A DNA stretch of 16,303 bases. Origin: Hepatocystis sp. ex Piliocolobus tephrosceles. Taxonomy: Eukaryota; Apicomplexa; Aconoidasida; Haemosporida; Plasmodiidae. Under the pieces are notes generated by a model. That model did no database searches. It was given only the letters and a program-made list of their open reading frames with translations, and was not told the DNA's origin. Numbering within the stretch: position 1 is the first letter of the stretch; each line of letters begins with the position of its first letter. Positions 1 through 11,000 of the stretch are shown here, one piece after another. A program made the position numbers and the translations under genes. The stretch covers positions 1 to 16,303 of the forward strand of contig CABPSV020000277.1 of assembly GCA_902459845.2 (NCBI GenBank), given 5' to 3'.

Positions 1-76
1 GATAAAAAATTTTACTGCAGCTTTAAATTTAAATTCGTTTATCCGTGTATATATAATATATATGTACATTTATGTA

Positions 77-107
<31 letters not shown>

Positions 108-768
108 TATTATCCACGTATAGTATATGAGTACGCTGTTTCTTATGTTGTTTTACATTTCGTTTTAAACAAAGTAATTACTTTAAAGTTTTTAATAATT
201 TTTTTTTTTTTTTTTTTTTTCTAAATTTCTCAACATGTTTTATGTTTGGCTTGATAAAATGTCAATTTCGTTTGTTAGACATTTTAGTAAGCGTGATTAC
301 TGAACTTCTAAAAATAAAACTTCAATTATTTTATATTCCTAAACAACGTTTTATCTATATTTTTATGTTTACTTTTACGTATAAAAAAAAAAAAAAAAAA
401 AACCCAAAAGAAATTGTTATATTTTTAACATATTTATTTAGGTTTTTTTTTTTGTTGTTTTATACAACTACACCATATCATAAATTTATTTTTAAAAAAA
501 TGTAAAAAGTACAACTGCTTGTGAAAACATTATAGTTAAAAAAAAAAAAAAAAGTAAAAAATAAAAAAAAAATGGTAAAAGGTGTTATAAGGACGTATAT
601 CTCTATATGTTCATATACACACATGTGAATGTATATATTTACATATATATACAAATATATATATACTAACATATATACACAAATATATATATGTATATGT
701 GTATATATATATACATAACGACAGAAATATAAAAGGCCTAAAAAGGAATTAAATGAATTAGGTAGAAT
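1..768. other. A/T-rich upstream intergenic region
   Basis: No convincing gene is visible here. It contains a TA microsatellite (about 71-99) running into oligo-T, a T tract near 199-221, oligo-A tracts near 382-400 and 539-553, and TATA/TACA-rich sequence from about 595 to 715. The one open frame of note (242-505, plus) turns into poly-Lys and poly-Phe encoded by homopolymers and is not credible. The stretch most likely holds the promoter and 5' UTR of the RNB gene that starts at 769. No recognisable ApiAP2 motif was found by eye. Confidence 0.6.
753..761 (+). promoter_or_regulatory. minimal upstream ORF (ATG-AAT-TAG) before the RNB gene
   Basis: An ATG, one Asn codon and a TAG stop end seven bases before the main ATG at 769 and are out of frame with it. 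If the transcript begins upstream, a scanning ribosome meets this two-codon frame first and would have to reinitiate almost at once. Upstream ORFs are common in Plasmodium leaders, so an effect on translation is inference only. Confidence 0.4.
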
Positions 769-3700
769 ATGTTTGTTTTTAAAAATGTTCGAAGAAACTG
801 TTTTTATACAAAAATATATGAAAATATAAAAATTATAAGAGAAATAAAACTAGAAAATAATAAAAATAATAATAATAATAGTATTAATAAAAATAATAAT
901 GATGGCACCAAAACTAACAATATATGTTTTAAAAACATTGAAAGTGCAAACGATAGTAGAAAATGTTTGCAAAATGATATAAATAAAAAAAAAGAAGTAA
1001 TAACTAACTTATCGCACAATAATAAAAACAATGAAAAACAATTTTATGAACGTATTTATAATGAAACAAAACAAAAGAGGAAAATTTTGTTTAAAAAAAA
1101 TGATAAAAACATTGAAAGTATAACTAGCAATAATAAATATATTGATGAAAATACTCTTTTTGAATTAAAAAGTAAAAAAATAAATCAACAAGTATCTATT
1201 AACAATGATAGTACTAAGTGGGAAAAAAAAGGTGATAACAAGGATATGTGTAAATACGATAAAGATAACATAGTTAAACAAATAAATAATTGTAGCACTG
1301 GTAGTATTGGTAGCATTGGTAGTATTGGTAGTATTGGTAGCATTGGTAGTATTGGTAGTATTGGTAGTATTGGTAATATTGGTGGCACTGGTAGTGATAG
1401 TAACAAAAATGAGATAGATAATGATAAAAATCAAAATATATATTTAAAATTAAACGAAAAAGAAAAATTGAAAAGTAAAATAGAGAAAAAAAATAGTAGT
1501 AATAATAAATATTTAAAAGAAAAACCTTTTTTGAAAATAAGAGATGTTTATTTAAAGGTAAAAGATACATATGTAGTTAATAAAAACCAATTGGGTAAAG
1601 GGAAAAATGGGTTTAACAGCACAAAAACGAGTGAAAAAACTGCATCAACAGGTAATTTGGTTAAATATAAGTATATAGATAATAAAACGGAAGATGTGGA
1701 AGGAGGAACAATAAACACTGCTGTAAATAGTGCTGTAAATAGTGCTGTAAATAGTGCTGTAAATAGTGCTGTAAATAGTGCTGTAAATAGTGCTGTAAAT
1801 AGTGCTGTAAACACTGATGTAAAAACTGATGTAAATAGTGCTGTAAATAATTATAAAAATAATTATAAAAATAATGATATAAATAGTATTACGAATAATA
1901 GTATAAATAATGATAAAACAGAAATGGATAAATCAAATTCGGTAATTACAACAAATGAAATAACGGAATCACAAGATAAAAAAAAAATTAAAACAAATAG
2001 TTTTAAAAAAAATAAGTTAATATATAATAGTAATAAATCTATATACAATAACTTAAACAAAAAAAATTATTTGATTGCAAAAACTGTACCAACTTCAGAT
2101 ATAAATAAAAGTAAAAATAATTATAACAACTTACCATATTTGAAAAATCGTATAAAAACTTTAAAAGTTAATAAAAACGGAACACCATCAAATGAAGGTT
2201 TAACAAATAATGGTTTAACAAATAATGGTTTAACAAATAATAGTTTAACAAATAATAGTTTAACAAATAATGGTTTAAAAAATGATAGTTTAACAAATAA
2301 TGGTTTAAAAAATAAAGACTTAGTAAATGAAGGCTTAGTAAATGAAGACTTAGTAAATGAAGGCTTAGTAAATGAAGGCTTAGTAAATGAAGGCTTAGTA
2401 AATGGCACTTATATAAATGTACAATATGAAAAATATTGGGAGATGGAAAAAATAAAAAAAATTTTACAAGAACAGAACAGTTTAAACAAAGGTTCGAATG
2501 AACTCTTATTTAAAGGCGTATTATATGTGTCTCCTTTCGATACGAGTAAATGTTTTGTAATACGAGAAGAGGTAGTAGATGATTGTACTAGCAATAAAAG
2601 TTTTGGTAACAGTAACAGTATTAATGTTAAAAAACGAAGTTTTTATGTATATGGTTATATAAGTAGGAACAGAGCAATGAATGATGATATTGTATATGCT
2701 TATAGGAGTAGAAGGAAAATTAATAAATCAGAAAATACAATAAATGTTGAAAATGTAGAAGGTAGTATAAGCAACGTGTCGGATAATATAGATATAAGTG
2801 AAAAAAAAAACATACAGGTAAGTTTAGAATTAGAAAAAACAACAACTGATGATTTGAATTATTGTCGAGTTGTTCATATAGTAGAAAAAAAAAAAAAAAT
2901 TGTAGTATGTACTTTGCATTATACAGATATAAAAAATCAAATAAATAATATATTTGGTTTTAACGATAGTCATTATAAGTATAGGGTTAAAAGTTCTATT
3001 TCTTCTAAAATTCTAACTACTAGAAGTAATAGTATGGATCAAAGGGATAAAGATGTTATACAAACTGGCACTGACAATGGTACGGGTATTGATATTGGTA
3101 CTGGTACTAACGTTAGTATGGGCACAAAACTGAAACAAAAAACGAGTAATAACGAACTATATGCTAAGTGCCAAGCAGCAGACTCAAGATTACCTTGTTT
3201 TATATATGACGGATCAAATAGTTTTATAAATAAAATGTTATGTTATATAAAAAAAAAAAAAAAAAATTTATATGTTTTAGTAGAATTTAAAAAATGGGAA
3301 CAAAACGAAATTAACCCAACAGGAAACATTATTAACATATTAGGAAGTGAAAACAGTTTATTTGGTATGATATATTTTTTTATATATTTTTATAATATAA
3401 ATTTTTATATATATGGGGAAAATGAATTTTCTAATTTGAAATCAGAAATGAAAGTGAGTGATAAGATTATTGATTGTTTTTTACAACGTAGGAAAGCTGT
3501 TTTGGATATGTTTTCAAATAACAGTAAATATGACGAATGTTATAGTCTTGATAATTTCAACAGTAAAAATGACTATGATATAAATTATTCTACAGATGTT
3601 GTAAAACAAATTGACAAAAAAATTGAATATATAAAAAAAATTTATAAAAAAAAAGAGAATATACAAAAGTATTTGATAAAATGTTTTTTAAAAGATCGAG

Positions 3701-4289
3701 ATATAATTACACATTTAAATATATTTACAATTGATCCATTAAATGCAAAAGATCTGGATGATGCATTATCAATCGAGTTCGTAAAAAATGATAAAAATAA
3801 TAGTAATGAATATTATCAATATAAAATAGGAGTACACATTTCGGATGTTTCGTTTTTCGTTGATCATGATTCTAACTATGACAAAATGGCATCTAAAATG
3901 TGTAACACATTATACATGGATTTAACGTAAGAGCTTTAAAAAAAAAAATAATGAAATATAAAAAATAAGAAAACATAAAAAATAAGAAAATATAAAAAAT
4001 ATGGAAACATAAAAAATAAGAAAACATAAAAAATAAGAAAATATAAAAAATAAGAAAACATAAAAAATATGGAAACATAAAAAATAAGAAAACATAAAAA
4101 ATAAGAAAATATAAAAAATAAGAAAACATAAAAAATATGGAAACATAAAAAATATAGAAACATGTTTTGTTTATTACTTTTTTCTTATATATTTGCATAT
4201 ATTTTTTGGTTTATAATTAGTTCGTTTGAGTGACACGTTTTGAACCAATACGTGGCATGACTGCTTTTTTTTCTCATACCCCCTTCCTC

Positions 4290-4325
<36 letters not shown>

Positions 4326-7153
4326 ATATTCACATGTACATACATATACACATACATATGTACATGCTCACTTTATTTTTTTGTAGGGTCTTTCATATGC
4401 TGCCTACTATTTTGAGCTCAGATATTTGTTCACTAAACACAGAAACGGACAAGCTCGCATTTTCAGTTTTTTTTTACATAGATAGTTTAACAACTCCTTA
4501 TGACATTATAATGGAGCAAGGGGGAATAGATAAGTTTGAAACTAAAAAAACGTTGATCAGAAGCAAAAAGCAATTGACATATGACACAGTGGAAGATTAT
4601 TTGAATGATATATATATAAGCATTAATAATATGCATACACATGATATATCTGAAATTGAAAAAAAAATATTAATTAATGGTAATTTGAATTTAGACAGTT
4701 TTGTTCATAATTTTGAAAACATTTGTGCTAAATATGATTTGTCAGTGAAAACTGGTAGTGATATATTTCGAATGTATTTATTATCAGGAATATTAAAAAA
4801 AAAAATAGGAAGAAAAAATATATATCAAGAAAATAGTTTATTGTTTAATTATGATAAAACAGACAATATAAAAATTAACGATAAAAATGAAATGGTTCCG
4901 AAAAATATAGATAAGTTAGTAAAAGATTATTCTTTATTAACTGAAAAAGAACAGAATATTGATGCGTTTTTTGAAAAAAAAAATACTTTTATAAAAAAAA
5001 TTTTAGATCAAACAGATATGAATAAAATTAATGTAAACATAATTAAATATAAACCAAAAAGTCATATGTTAATTGAAGAAATGATGATTTTAACTAATTT
5101 TATAGTAGCTAATAAAATTTGTTATAATAAATCGTTAGGTTTATTAAGAATACATGAAAATAGTTCTGAAGAAATAAAAAAAAATCTACTCCATTTAATT
5201 GATTATGATACATATAATAAAATTAATAGCATTATTAATATAGAGAAAAATAGTGTTAATAATATTTTAGCTGTTTGTGAAAAACATATGACTAAAAATC
5301 AGTTTATGTGTTTGCAATACAACATTCTTAGGTATTATAAAGAAGCTTTGTATGTTCCTTTTTATGAGGCTACTGGTGGTGGTAGTGGTAGTACTAGTGG
5401 TGATGGTACTAGTGGCGGTAGTGACAAAACAACACATTTCGGGTTAACCTTAAGTAAATATATTCACTTTACATCCCCCATAAGGAGATATATTGATATA
5501 ATCACACATCGAATACTGGGTTGTATTATCGAAAAAAAAAACAGTCCTTATACGTATGAACAACTTAAAGCAATTTGTGATCAATGCAATAATCAAAAAA
5601 AAAAAGCAGATGAAGCACAAATTCATATGAAGAATTTTTTTTTAAATAAATATTTAATCTATTTGAATAATGTATACAAATTGGATAATAAAAAAAAAAA
5701 ATCGGGTGTTGAAAAATGGCATACAAATAATAATGGTTTAAATGAGTTGAAAGAAAAAGAAGATTTGGGTATACATAAGGAGGACAAAAAAAATAAAACA
5801 ACTGAACAAACAAAAGAATTAAGTAAAATAAGCAATTTGTTGAATAATACAGAAGGAGATAAAATTGGTGATAGTGATAAAATTGGTGATAGTGATAAAA
5901 TTGGTGATAGTAATAAAAGTAACGATTACATTAAACCAATTAAGAAATACTTTTATTTAAATAAAGGCATTGTAAGTTTACTAACCGAGGCTTATATTCA
6001 AGATATAATTATCAGGAAAAATTTAAAAGAAAATATATGTATTAATATTTTAAAAAATAACTATGTGATTATAAATGCTGATAGTTCCTTCGGAGATGGT
6101 ACTAAAACAGATAATGTTGATACCAGTGATAATAAAAACTATTTGACGTACACTCACTATGTCCTAATAAATTCCAAAAAAAAAAAAAATAAAATAAATA
6201 AGAATACAAATAAAAATGAAGAAAGTACAAATAGTCAACCATGTAATAAAGATGATACAAAAACGAATGTTGAAACACCAAATAGTAGCTCAAATTTAGA
6301 AACAACAAACAGCATTAACAATTTTAACAATGCCAAAGCAGATATAAATAATGAAACACATTTAAAAAATGCCATTGTTTTTTATGTACCACTATTAGAA
6401 ACCGAAAAGTCAATCAGCGAAACTGTGCTTAATACTGTATTTGAACTTATATTGTTAACACATAAAGAGTCTACATTTATTTATAATATTTCCAAAAATA
6501 TATTATATAAGTTTAACAATACTAGCAGTAGTGACAGTGGTAGCAGTAGTGACAGTGGTAGCAGTAGTGACAGTGGTAGCAGTAGTGACAGTCGTAGCAG
6601 TAGTAGTAGTAGCTCAAATTTTGATGCAACAGGTAAAAATTTGATAGAATCTCCAAAGAATAAACTATCATTAGATATTATTAAAAAAATAATGAACCTG
6701 AAAGTAAAAGTTAAATATCATACTTTATCGATAGAGGGGAATAAAGCGTTCCAATCTTTATATGACGATTTGTGTATTCATGATGTATATGCAAAAAGAA
6801 TTGATATGGTTTTAGAAAAAAATAAACAGTATGGTAATGATAAACAGTATGGTAATGATAAACAGTATGGTAATGATAAACAGTATGGCAATGATAAAGA
6901 AAATATAGTAAATGCACATACATTCAATACGGATGACAAACACAAGATATGTGAACAAATATTTAAAGATGAAGAAAACAAATTTAAAACGGAAAAAAAC
7001 AATCCATCAAATAATGTTGAATGTACTACCTACACTCATAACGTATATAAGAAAAATAAAAATAATTTTGAATACCAGCAGATAAGTAGATTTGAAAAAA
7101 ACAAAATTTTTATTATACCTGGCTCGAAAATGTGGACATTGAGGTTGGCGTGA
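769..7153 (+). CDS. RNB-domain 3'-5' exoribonuclease, DIS3L2/RNase II type (two exons)
   Basis: Exons 769-3926 and 4387-7153 join in phase to give 1,974 aa. The family degrades RNA processively 3' to 5'. In order: a basic, aromatic N-terminus and about 500 low-complexity residues; a YW (556-557) pre-domain as in DIS3L2; CSD1 (KGVLYVSP from 582, RNRAMNDD near 633-640); CSD2 (ADSRLP near 804-809, W843 and PTGNIINILG from 850); the RNB core with TIDPLNAKDLDDALS, whose acids D989, D995, D997 and D998 have E. coli RNase II spacing; EMMILTNFIVANKI; and YIHFTSPIRRY (1411-1421). A KGIVSLLTEAY segment suggests a C-terminal S1-like fold. No PIN domain is visible, which argues against RRP44/DIS3 proper. 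The start is the first ATG after an in-frame TAG at 763. DIS3L2 is about 885 aa, so repeats double the length. It may be the orthologue of the P. falciparum RNase II linked to var silencing; this needs alignment. A basic N-terminus could also suit organelle import. Confidence 0.9.
1300..1389 (+). repeat. 9-bp coding repeat (Gly-Ser-Ile)
   Basis: Eight GSI triplets (GGT AGT/AGC ATT), then GNI and GGT, at residues 178-207. It lies in the N-terminal low-complexity region of the RNB protein. The nine-base period keeps frame. Confidence 0.9.
1717..1848 (+). repeat. 12-bp coding repeat (Ser-Ala-Val-Asn)
   Basis: Eleven units of AGTGCTGTAAAT or close variants, at residues 317-360. Most interior units are identical at nucleotide level, implying recent slippage or unequal exchange. 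Two divergent TDVK/TDVN units sit near the 3' end, followed by two NYKN units. Confidence 0.92.
2191..2400 (+). repeat. 15-bp coding repeat (Asn-x-Gly/Ser-Leu-Thr/Lys/Val)
   Basis: Fourteen pentapeptide units at residues 475-544. The 5' part is mainly NNGLT/NNSLT and the 3' part is NEGLV/NEDLV, so the array has two sub-families. It ends about 11 residues before the YW that precedes CSD1. Confidence 0.92.
3958..4161. repeat. 17-bp intronic satellite, 12 units
   Basis: Twelve contiguous 17-bp units with consensus ATAAAAAATAAGAAAAC. Three main variants (ending GAAAAC, GAAAAT or TATGGAAAC) recur in order, so units 4-7 and 8-11 are two copies of a 68-bp higher-order block. It lies wholly within the intron, and the period is not a multiple of three. 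Confidence 0.93.
4333..4366 (+). repeat. 10-bp inverted repeat before the 3' splice site
   Basis: CATGTACATA (4333-4342) is the exact reverse complement of TATGTACATG (4357-4366), with a 14-base loop. In the pre-mRNA this could form a hairpin between the long T tract and the acceptor, ending about 20 bases before it. Confidence 0.6.
5369..5434 (+). repeat. Gly/Ser-rich insert in the RNB core
   Basis: GGT/AGT/ACT codons encode a flexible Gly-Ser-Thr stretch of roughly 20 residues between ALYVPFYE and HFGLTLSKYIHFTSPIRRY. In DIS3L2-type proteins this is a short loop just before the SPIRR motif. Local G+C is clearly higher than in flanking codons. Confidence 0.75.
5858..5911 (+). repeat. 18-bp coding repeat (Asp-Lys-Ile-Gly-Asp-Ser), 3 copies
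   Basis: Three copies of GATAAAATTGGTGATAGT, in the linker between the RNB core and the probable S1-like segment (KGIVSLLTEAY). Confidence 0.85.
6524..6616 (+). repeat. 18-bp Ser-rich coding repeat (SSSDSG) and poly-Ser
   Basis: Four units of AGC AGT AGT GAC AGT GGT (the last ends CGT) followed by seven Ser codons, all within the C-terminal part of the RNB protein. The acidic-serine composition would suit casein-kinase-type phosphorylation, which is inference. Confidence 0.88.
6824..6895 (+). repeat. 18-bp coding repeat (KQYGND), 4 copies
   Basis: Four copies of AAACAGTATGGTAATGAT, with one synonymous GGT to GGC change in the last. It lies about 85 residues before the C-terminus of the RNB protein. 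Confidence 0.92.
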
Positions 7154-7570
7154 ATAAGTGAGTAACAAAAACGTACGTTTATATTCACACGTATACGCAC
7201 AATATTGGCTTTTATTTATTTTGTTTTTTTAAAACTTACTATTTTTCAAACTTTTCATAAATTTTTTTTTTTTTTTTTTTTTTTTTTCAAACTTTTGACA
7301 AAATTTTGACAAAGATTTTTTTTTTTTTTCAAGTGTTAACATCTTTATCATGACCTACATTTTAATTTTTTTATTTTATACTAATTTCGAACTTTCATAA
7401 TTACGATTTATTTGTGTATTTATTATTTTTTATTTATATTTTATTTTTTAATGAACTATTTATAAATATGTTTGTCTAAATGTTTTAAAAAAAAAGTTGC
7501 TGAATTGTAATTATTATGTATAAACGCATAGTGTAATTTTAAAACATGTCAAATTAACACCAAAAGGGTG

Positions 7571-7603
<33 letters not shown>

Positions 7604-8097
7604 GTATATGTATATATATGTATATGTATATATATGTATATGTATTTATGTGTATAATAAAAACTACAGAAAATAGTAACGAAAAAAAAAAAAAAAAAAA
7701 AAATGAACTCATTACTTATTACTCATTAGTTATAACAAATTAGTTGTAATTAATGAAAAAAAAAAAAATGATCAAATATGCTTTTTAAAAACTATAATAG
7801 CAGGTATATTAAAAATTAATTAAAAAAAAAAATTAAATAAAGCCGGTAAAAATTATTCCTATTAGGAAGTTCGTAAAATAAGTAAAATATACAAAAAGTC
7901 TTTAACATAAATATAATATGAGAATATATATATTTTTTTTTTTTTTTACCTAATCGTAAAATATAAATTAAAATTTAAAAGCGTTAACAAATTAGTTAAA
8001 ATGGGTATATGCAGACGCGCATATATATATTATAACATATTAGTAAAATGTGTGTATAGTCCTGTAACTTACAAGTTAATAAATTAAAAATATGTTA
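7154..8097. other. intergenic region between two convergent genes
   Basis: The two stop codons face each other across 944 bp, so this DNA should hold both 3' UTRs. It contains oligo-T tracts (about 7262-7287 and 7318-7330), oligo-A tracts near 7682-7703 and 7756-7768, a TA-rich microsatellite at 7571-7645, and a small palindrome TTCCTATTAGGAA at 7856-7868. No credible ORF or structured RNA was recognised. Confidence 0.7.
7571..7645. repeat. TA / TATG microsatellite
   Basis: A run of TA dinucleotides grades into a 16-bp period (GTATATGTATATATAT) repeated two to three times. It lies between the convergent gene ends. Confidence 0.85.
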
Positions 8098-11000
8098 TTA
8101 TAATTTTGTTTTATTAAGTTGTGCTTTTTTTTTCAATCTTAAATCAATTTTAATAGCATAGTGGTCAGACATTGTTACAAAATTTACATGTCTTAATCTC
8201 ATACAAAGAGAATAACAATCTTTCATGCTTTTATAATTTTTACCATTTCCAACTAATACACAGGGTTCATCAAATAATATCTTTGCACTTTTAATATAAT
8301 AATTTTTTAAAATTTGTAAATTGCTATATTTTTTAATATTTACATGTTTTTTATTTTTTATTTTTTTTACTTTATCGAAGGCAATACTTTCATCTTTTTT
8401 ATTGTTTTCTACGTCACCCGATGTATCAATTAGCTCGTCCATATGTATATCCTTGTTAATATTATAATTCAGACAATAGTTGGGTAACTGATTATTATCA
8501 TTATTATTATTAACATTGTCAGGATATTCATTTAATTTGTTTTGATTATTTTCCTTTTGGAAAGCATTTTCTTCATTTGTTTTTTTTAAAGTATAAATTT
8601 TATTTTTTTTCTCATTACTATTATCATTATTCGTGTTATTATCATTATTCGTGTTATTACCATTGTTGGTGTTATTATCATTATTCGTGTTATTATCATT
8701 ATTCGTGTTATTATCATTATTCGTGTTATTATCATTATTCGTGTTATTATCATTATTCGTGTTATTATTATTGTTCGTGTTATTACCATTGTTGATGTTA
8801 TTACCATTGTTGATGTTATTACCATTATTCGTGTTATTATTATTGTTCGTGTTATTATTATTGTTCGTGTTATTACCATTGTTGATGTTATTACCATTAT
8901 TCGTGTTATTATTATTGTTCGTGTTATTATTATTGTTCGTGTTATTACCATTGTTGATATTATTATTATTACCATTTTTATTTAATAATATTATTTTTTT
9001 TTTTTTTTTTTCTCTTTTTTGATAATTAGTAGGAGGAAAAAAAACATAGTCGCATCTTAATCCATCACATTCTGCGTGAGGACCCATCACATTTAGTGGA
9101 TTTAAAGGATCCCATGTAATATGGTCAGGATGGAGGTGTTGTAACTTTTTCATAATATAGGCAATTCTTTTATTTTTTTTTATATTAATTTTTTCACTTA
9201 AATTGTTAAATGCTGCAATAAAGCTACCATTTCTGTGGCTACCACTTTTTTGACTAACATCATTAGAACTGCTACAATTACCACTTAAATTAATATCACC
9301 TTTTTTACCTTTACATAAATAGTTAAATCTGTTATTGTCTTTTTTTTTTACCACATACGTATTGGAGTCATCACTTTTTTTTTTTAATTTATTTTTATTT
9401 CTTGATAAAACTTTTTTTTTTAAAAAATGTATACAACTTTTATCTTTTTTTTTTAATTTTTTATATTTCAAATTTTCATTATCATATTGACAATAATTCG
9501 GATTAAGTTTATTAATATTGTTATGTTTTATTTTTTCACTATTTATGTTAGAATCTATATCGCTAGTGTCATTTGTTATAACTTGTTTTTTGTTATTATG
9601 TGTTATATGGATTAATTCCGCTTGATCTTTAGTTTTTAATTGTATCAATTTTTTACTTTTACAAAAATAATAACAGCGTCTTACAAAATTTACTGTTTTT
9701 CCTTTTAATTTTGTGATAAAAAATAAAATCCTGTTTACCGGAGTTTCTTTTTTTTTTTTTTCGTCGTTTTGTTTGGTGTTGCAATAAACCAAATTATAAT
9801 CATCGGGTTTGTTTGTTCCCATAGTTGTTCCCGTAGTTGTGCCAATAACTGTGCCCATAGTTGTGTTCATAGCTGTACTTCTACATGCTACTGTATCCGT
9901 ACTTCTACATGCTACTGTATCCGTACTTCTACATGCTACTGTATCCGTACTTCTACATGCTACTGTATCCGTACTTCTACATGCTACTGTATCCGTACTT
10001 CTACATGTTACTGTATCCGTACTTCTACATGTTACTGTATCCGTACTTCTACATGTTACTGTATCCGTACTTCTACATGTTACTGTATCTGTACTTCTAC
10101 ATGTTACTGTATCTGTACTTGTTGTACCCCTTCCAGTACCCGTTACCGTACCCGCACCTGCGTCTATCTCTGTATCCACACGTACCAACAGCATATCAAC
10201 TACTGTATTATCTAACATAGGTTGACCTTCTTTTTGAGAATACATAGTGGTTGCTGTGTTGTTAGTTGAATGTTGTACATTTACAAATCTCTTTTTTTGT
10301 AACGCTATAATACTTGTATCTATTTCAAAACGTTCTGCTTCTAATGAATGGTTTATTTTTGCATTTACTATTTGTTCATTATAAACTTTTGTATCATTAT
10401 AAACTTTTGTATCATTATGAACTTTTGTATCATTATGAACTTTTGTATCATTATGAACTTTTGCATCATTATGAACTTTTGCATCATTATGAACTTTTGC
10501 ATCATTATGAACTTTTGTATCATTATGAACTTTTGCATCATTATTATTGTCATTACTTATGTTAGTGTCGATAGTTGTAGCTGTGTATTTTCTGTCATGA
10601 TACTCATAAGATTTTTGGTTTTTATCCACTTTTTCAATAATATGACACGTTTGATTTGAAGTATTTAACTTATTAATATTTATAAAATCGCTTGGTTTTT
10701 CTTTTTTTTTTTCATTTTTATCAGTAAGATTAAATATATTGTTATCAGTATTTGCTATTTTATAATTTAAATCTTGACTGGTGTTTAATTTAACAATTTG
10801 GTTGTTCTTTTCTTTGGACTGTCCACAATTGTTTATTGTACTACTTAATACATTAATGTTATTATTATTTTTTAAATCTATATTTATTTTATTAATTAAG
10901 TTATATAATTTTTGTTTTTCGTTTTGTTTTTCGTTTTGTTTTTCAGCACAATTTATAAGATTTTGTTTTATATCAAGTTGTGGTAGATTATAATTAATAT

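Larger units (their letters stand above)
3927..4386 (+). other. phase-2 intron inside the RNB domain (460 bp)
   Basis: The donor is GTAAGAG at 3927 and the acceptor TTTTTTTGTAG ends at 4386. Joining AC (3925-3926) to G (4387) makes a Thr codon and restores the conserved RNB run LYMDLTVFHMLP followed by SDICSLNTETDKLAFS. Without splicing, a stop follows immediately at 3928. The intron holds a 17-bp satellite, a T tract of about 28 (4293-4321) and a 10-bp inverted repeat near the acceptor. An in-frame ATG at 4334 inside the intron makes exon 2 look like a separate gene to a simple ORF caller. Confidence 0.93.

Noticed and set aside
242..505. Plus-strand 87-codon frame in the upstream region
   Set aside because: Its second half is poly-Lys and poly-Phe from homopolymer tracts, and no homologous motif is recognisable. 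It is most likely UTR or intergenic sequence.
769..1100. PIN nuclease domain at the N-terminus of the RNB protein
   Set aside because: The region is Asn/Lys low complexity with no set of conserved acidic residues or PIN-like secondary structure pattern.
3893..4198. Three overlapping minus-strand frames across the intron
   Set aside because: They arise because the 17-bp satellite has no stop on that strand and rotates through all frames.
7856..7868. Palindrome TTCCTATTAGGAA between the convergent genes as a terminator or binding site
   Set aside because: A 6-bp-arm palindrome with a one-base centre is expected by chance in A/T-rich DNA, and no matching regulator is known to me.
7154..8097. 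tRNA, snoRNA or other structured RNA between the genes
   Set aside because: No cloverleaf, C/D box pair or extended stem was found by eye, and there is no G+C-rich island in this stretch.
9769..10225. Three long plus-strand frames with Cys/Thr- or Val/Leu-rich peptides, suggesting overlapping genes
   Set aside because: They are antisense readings of the 24-bp repeat of the EEP gene; a period divisible by three keeps several frames open by default.
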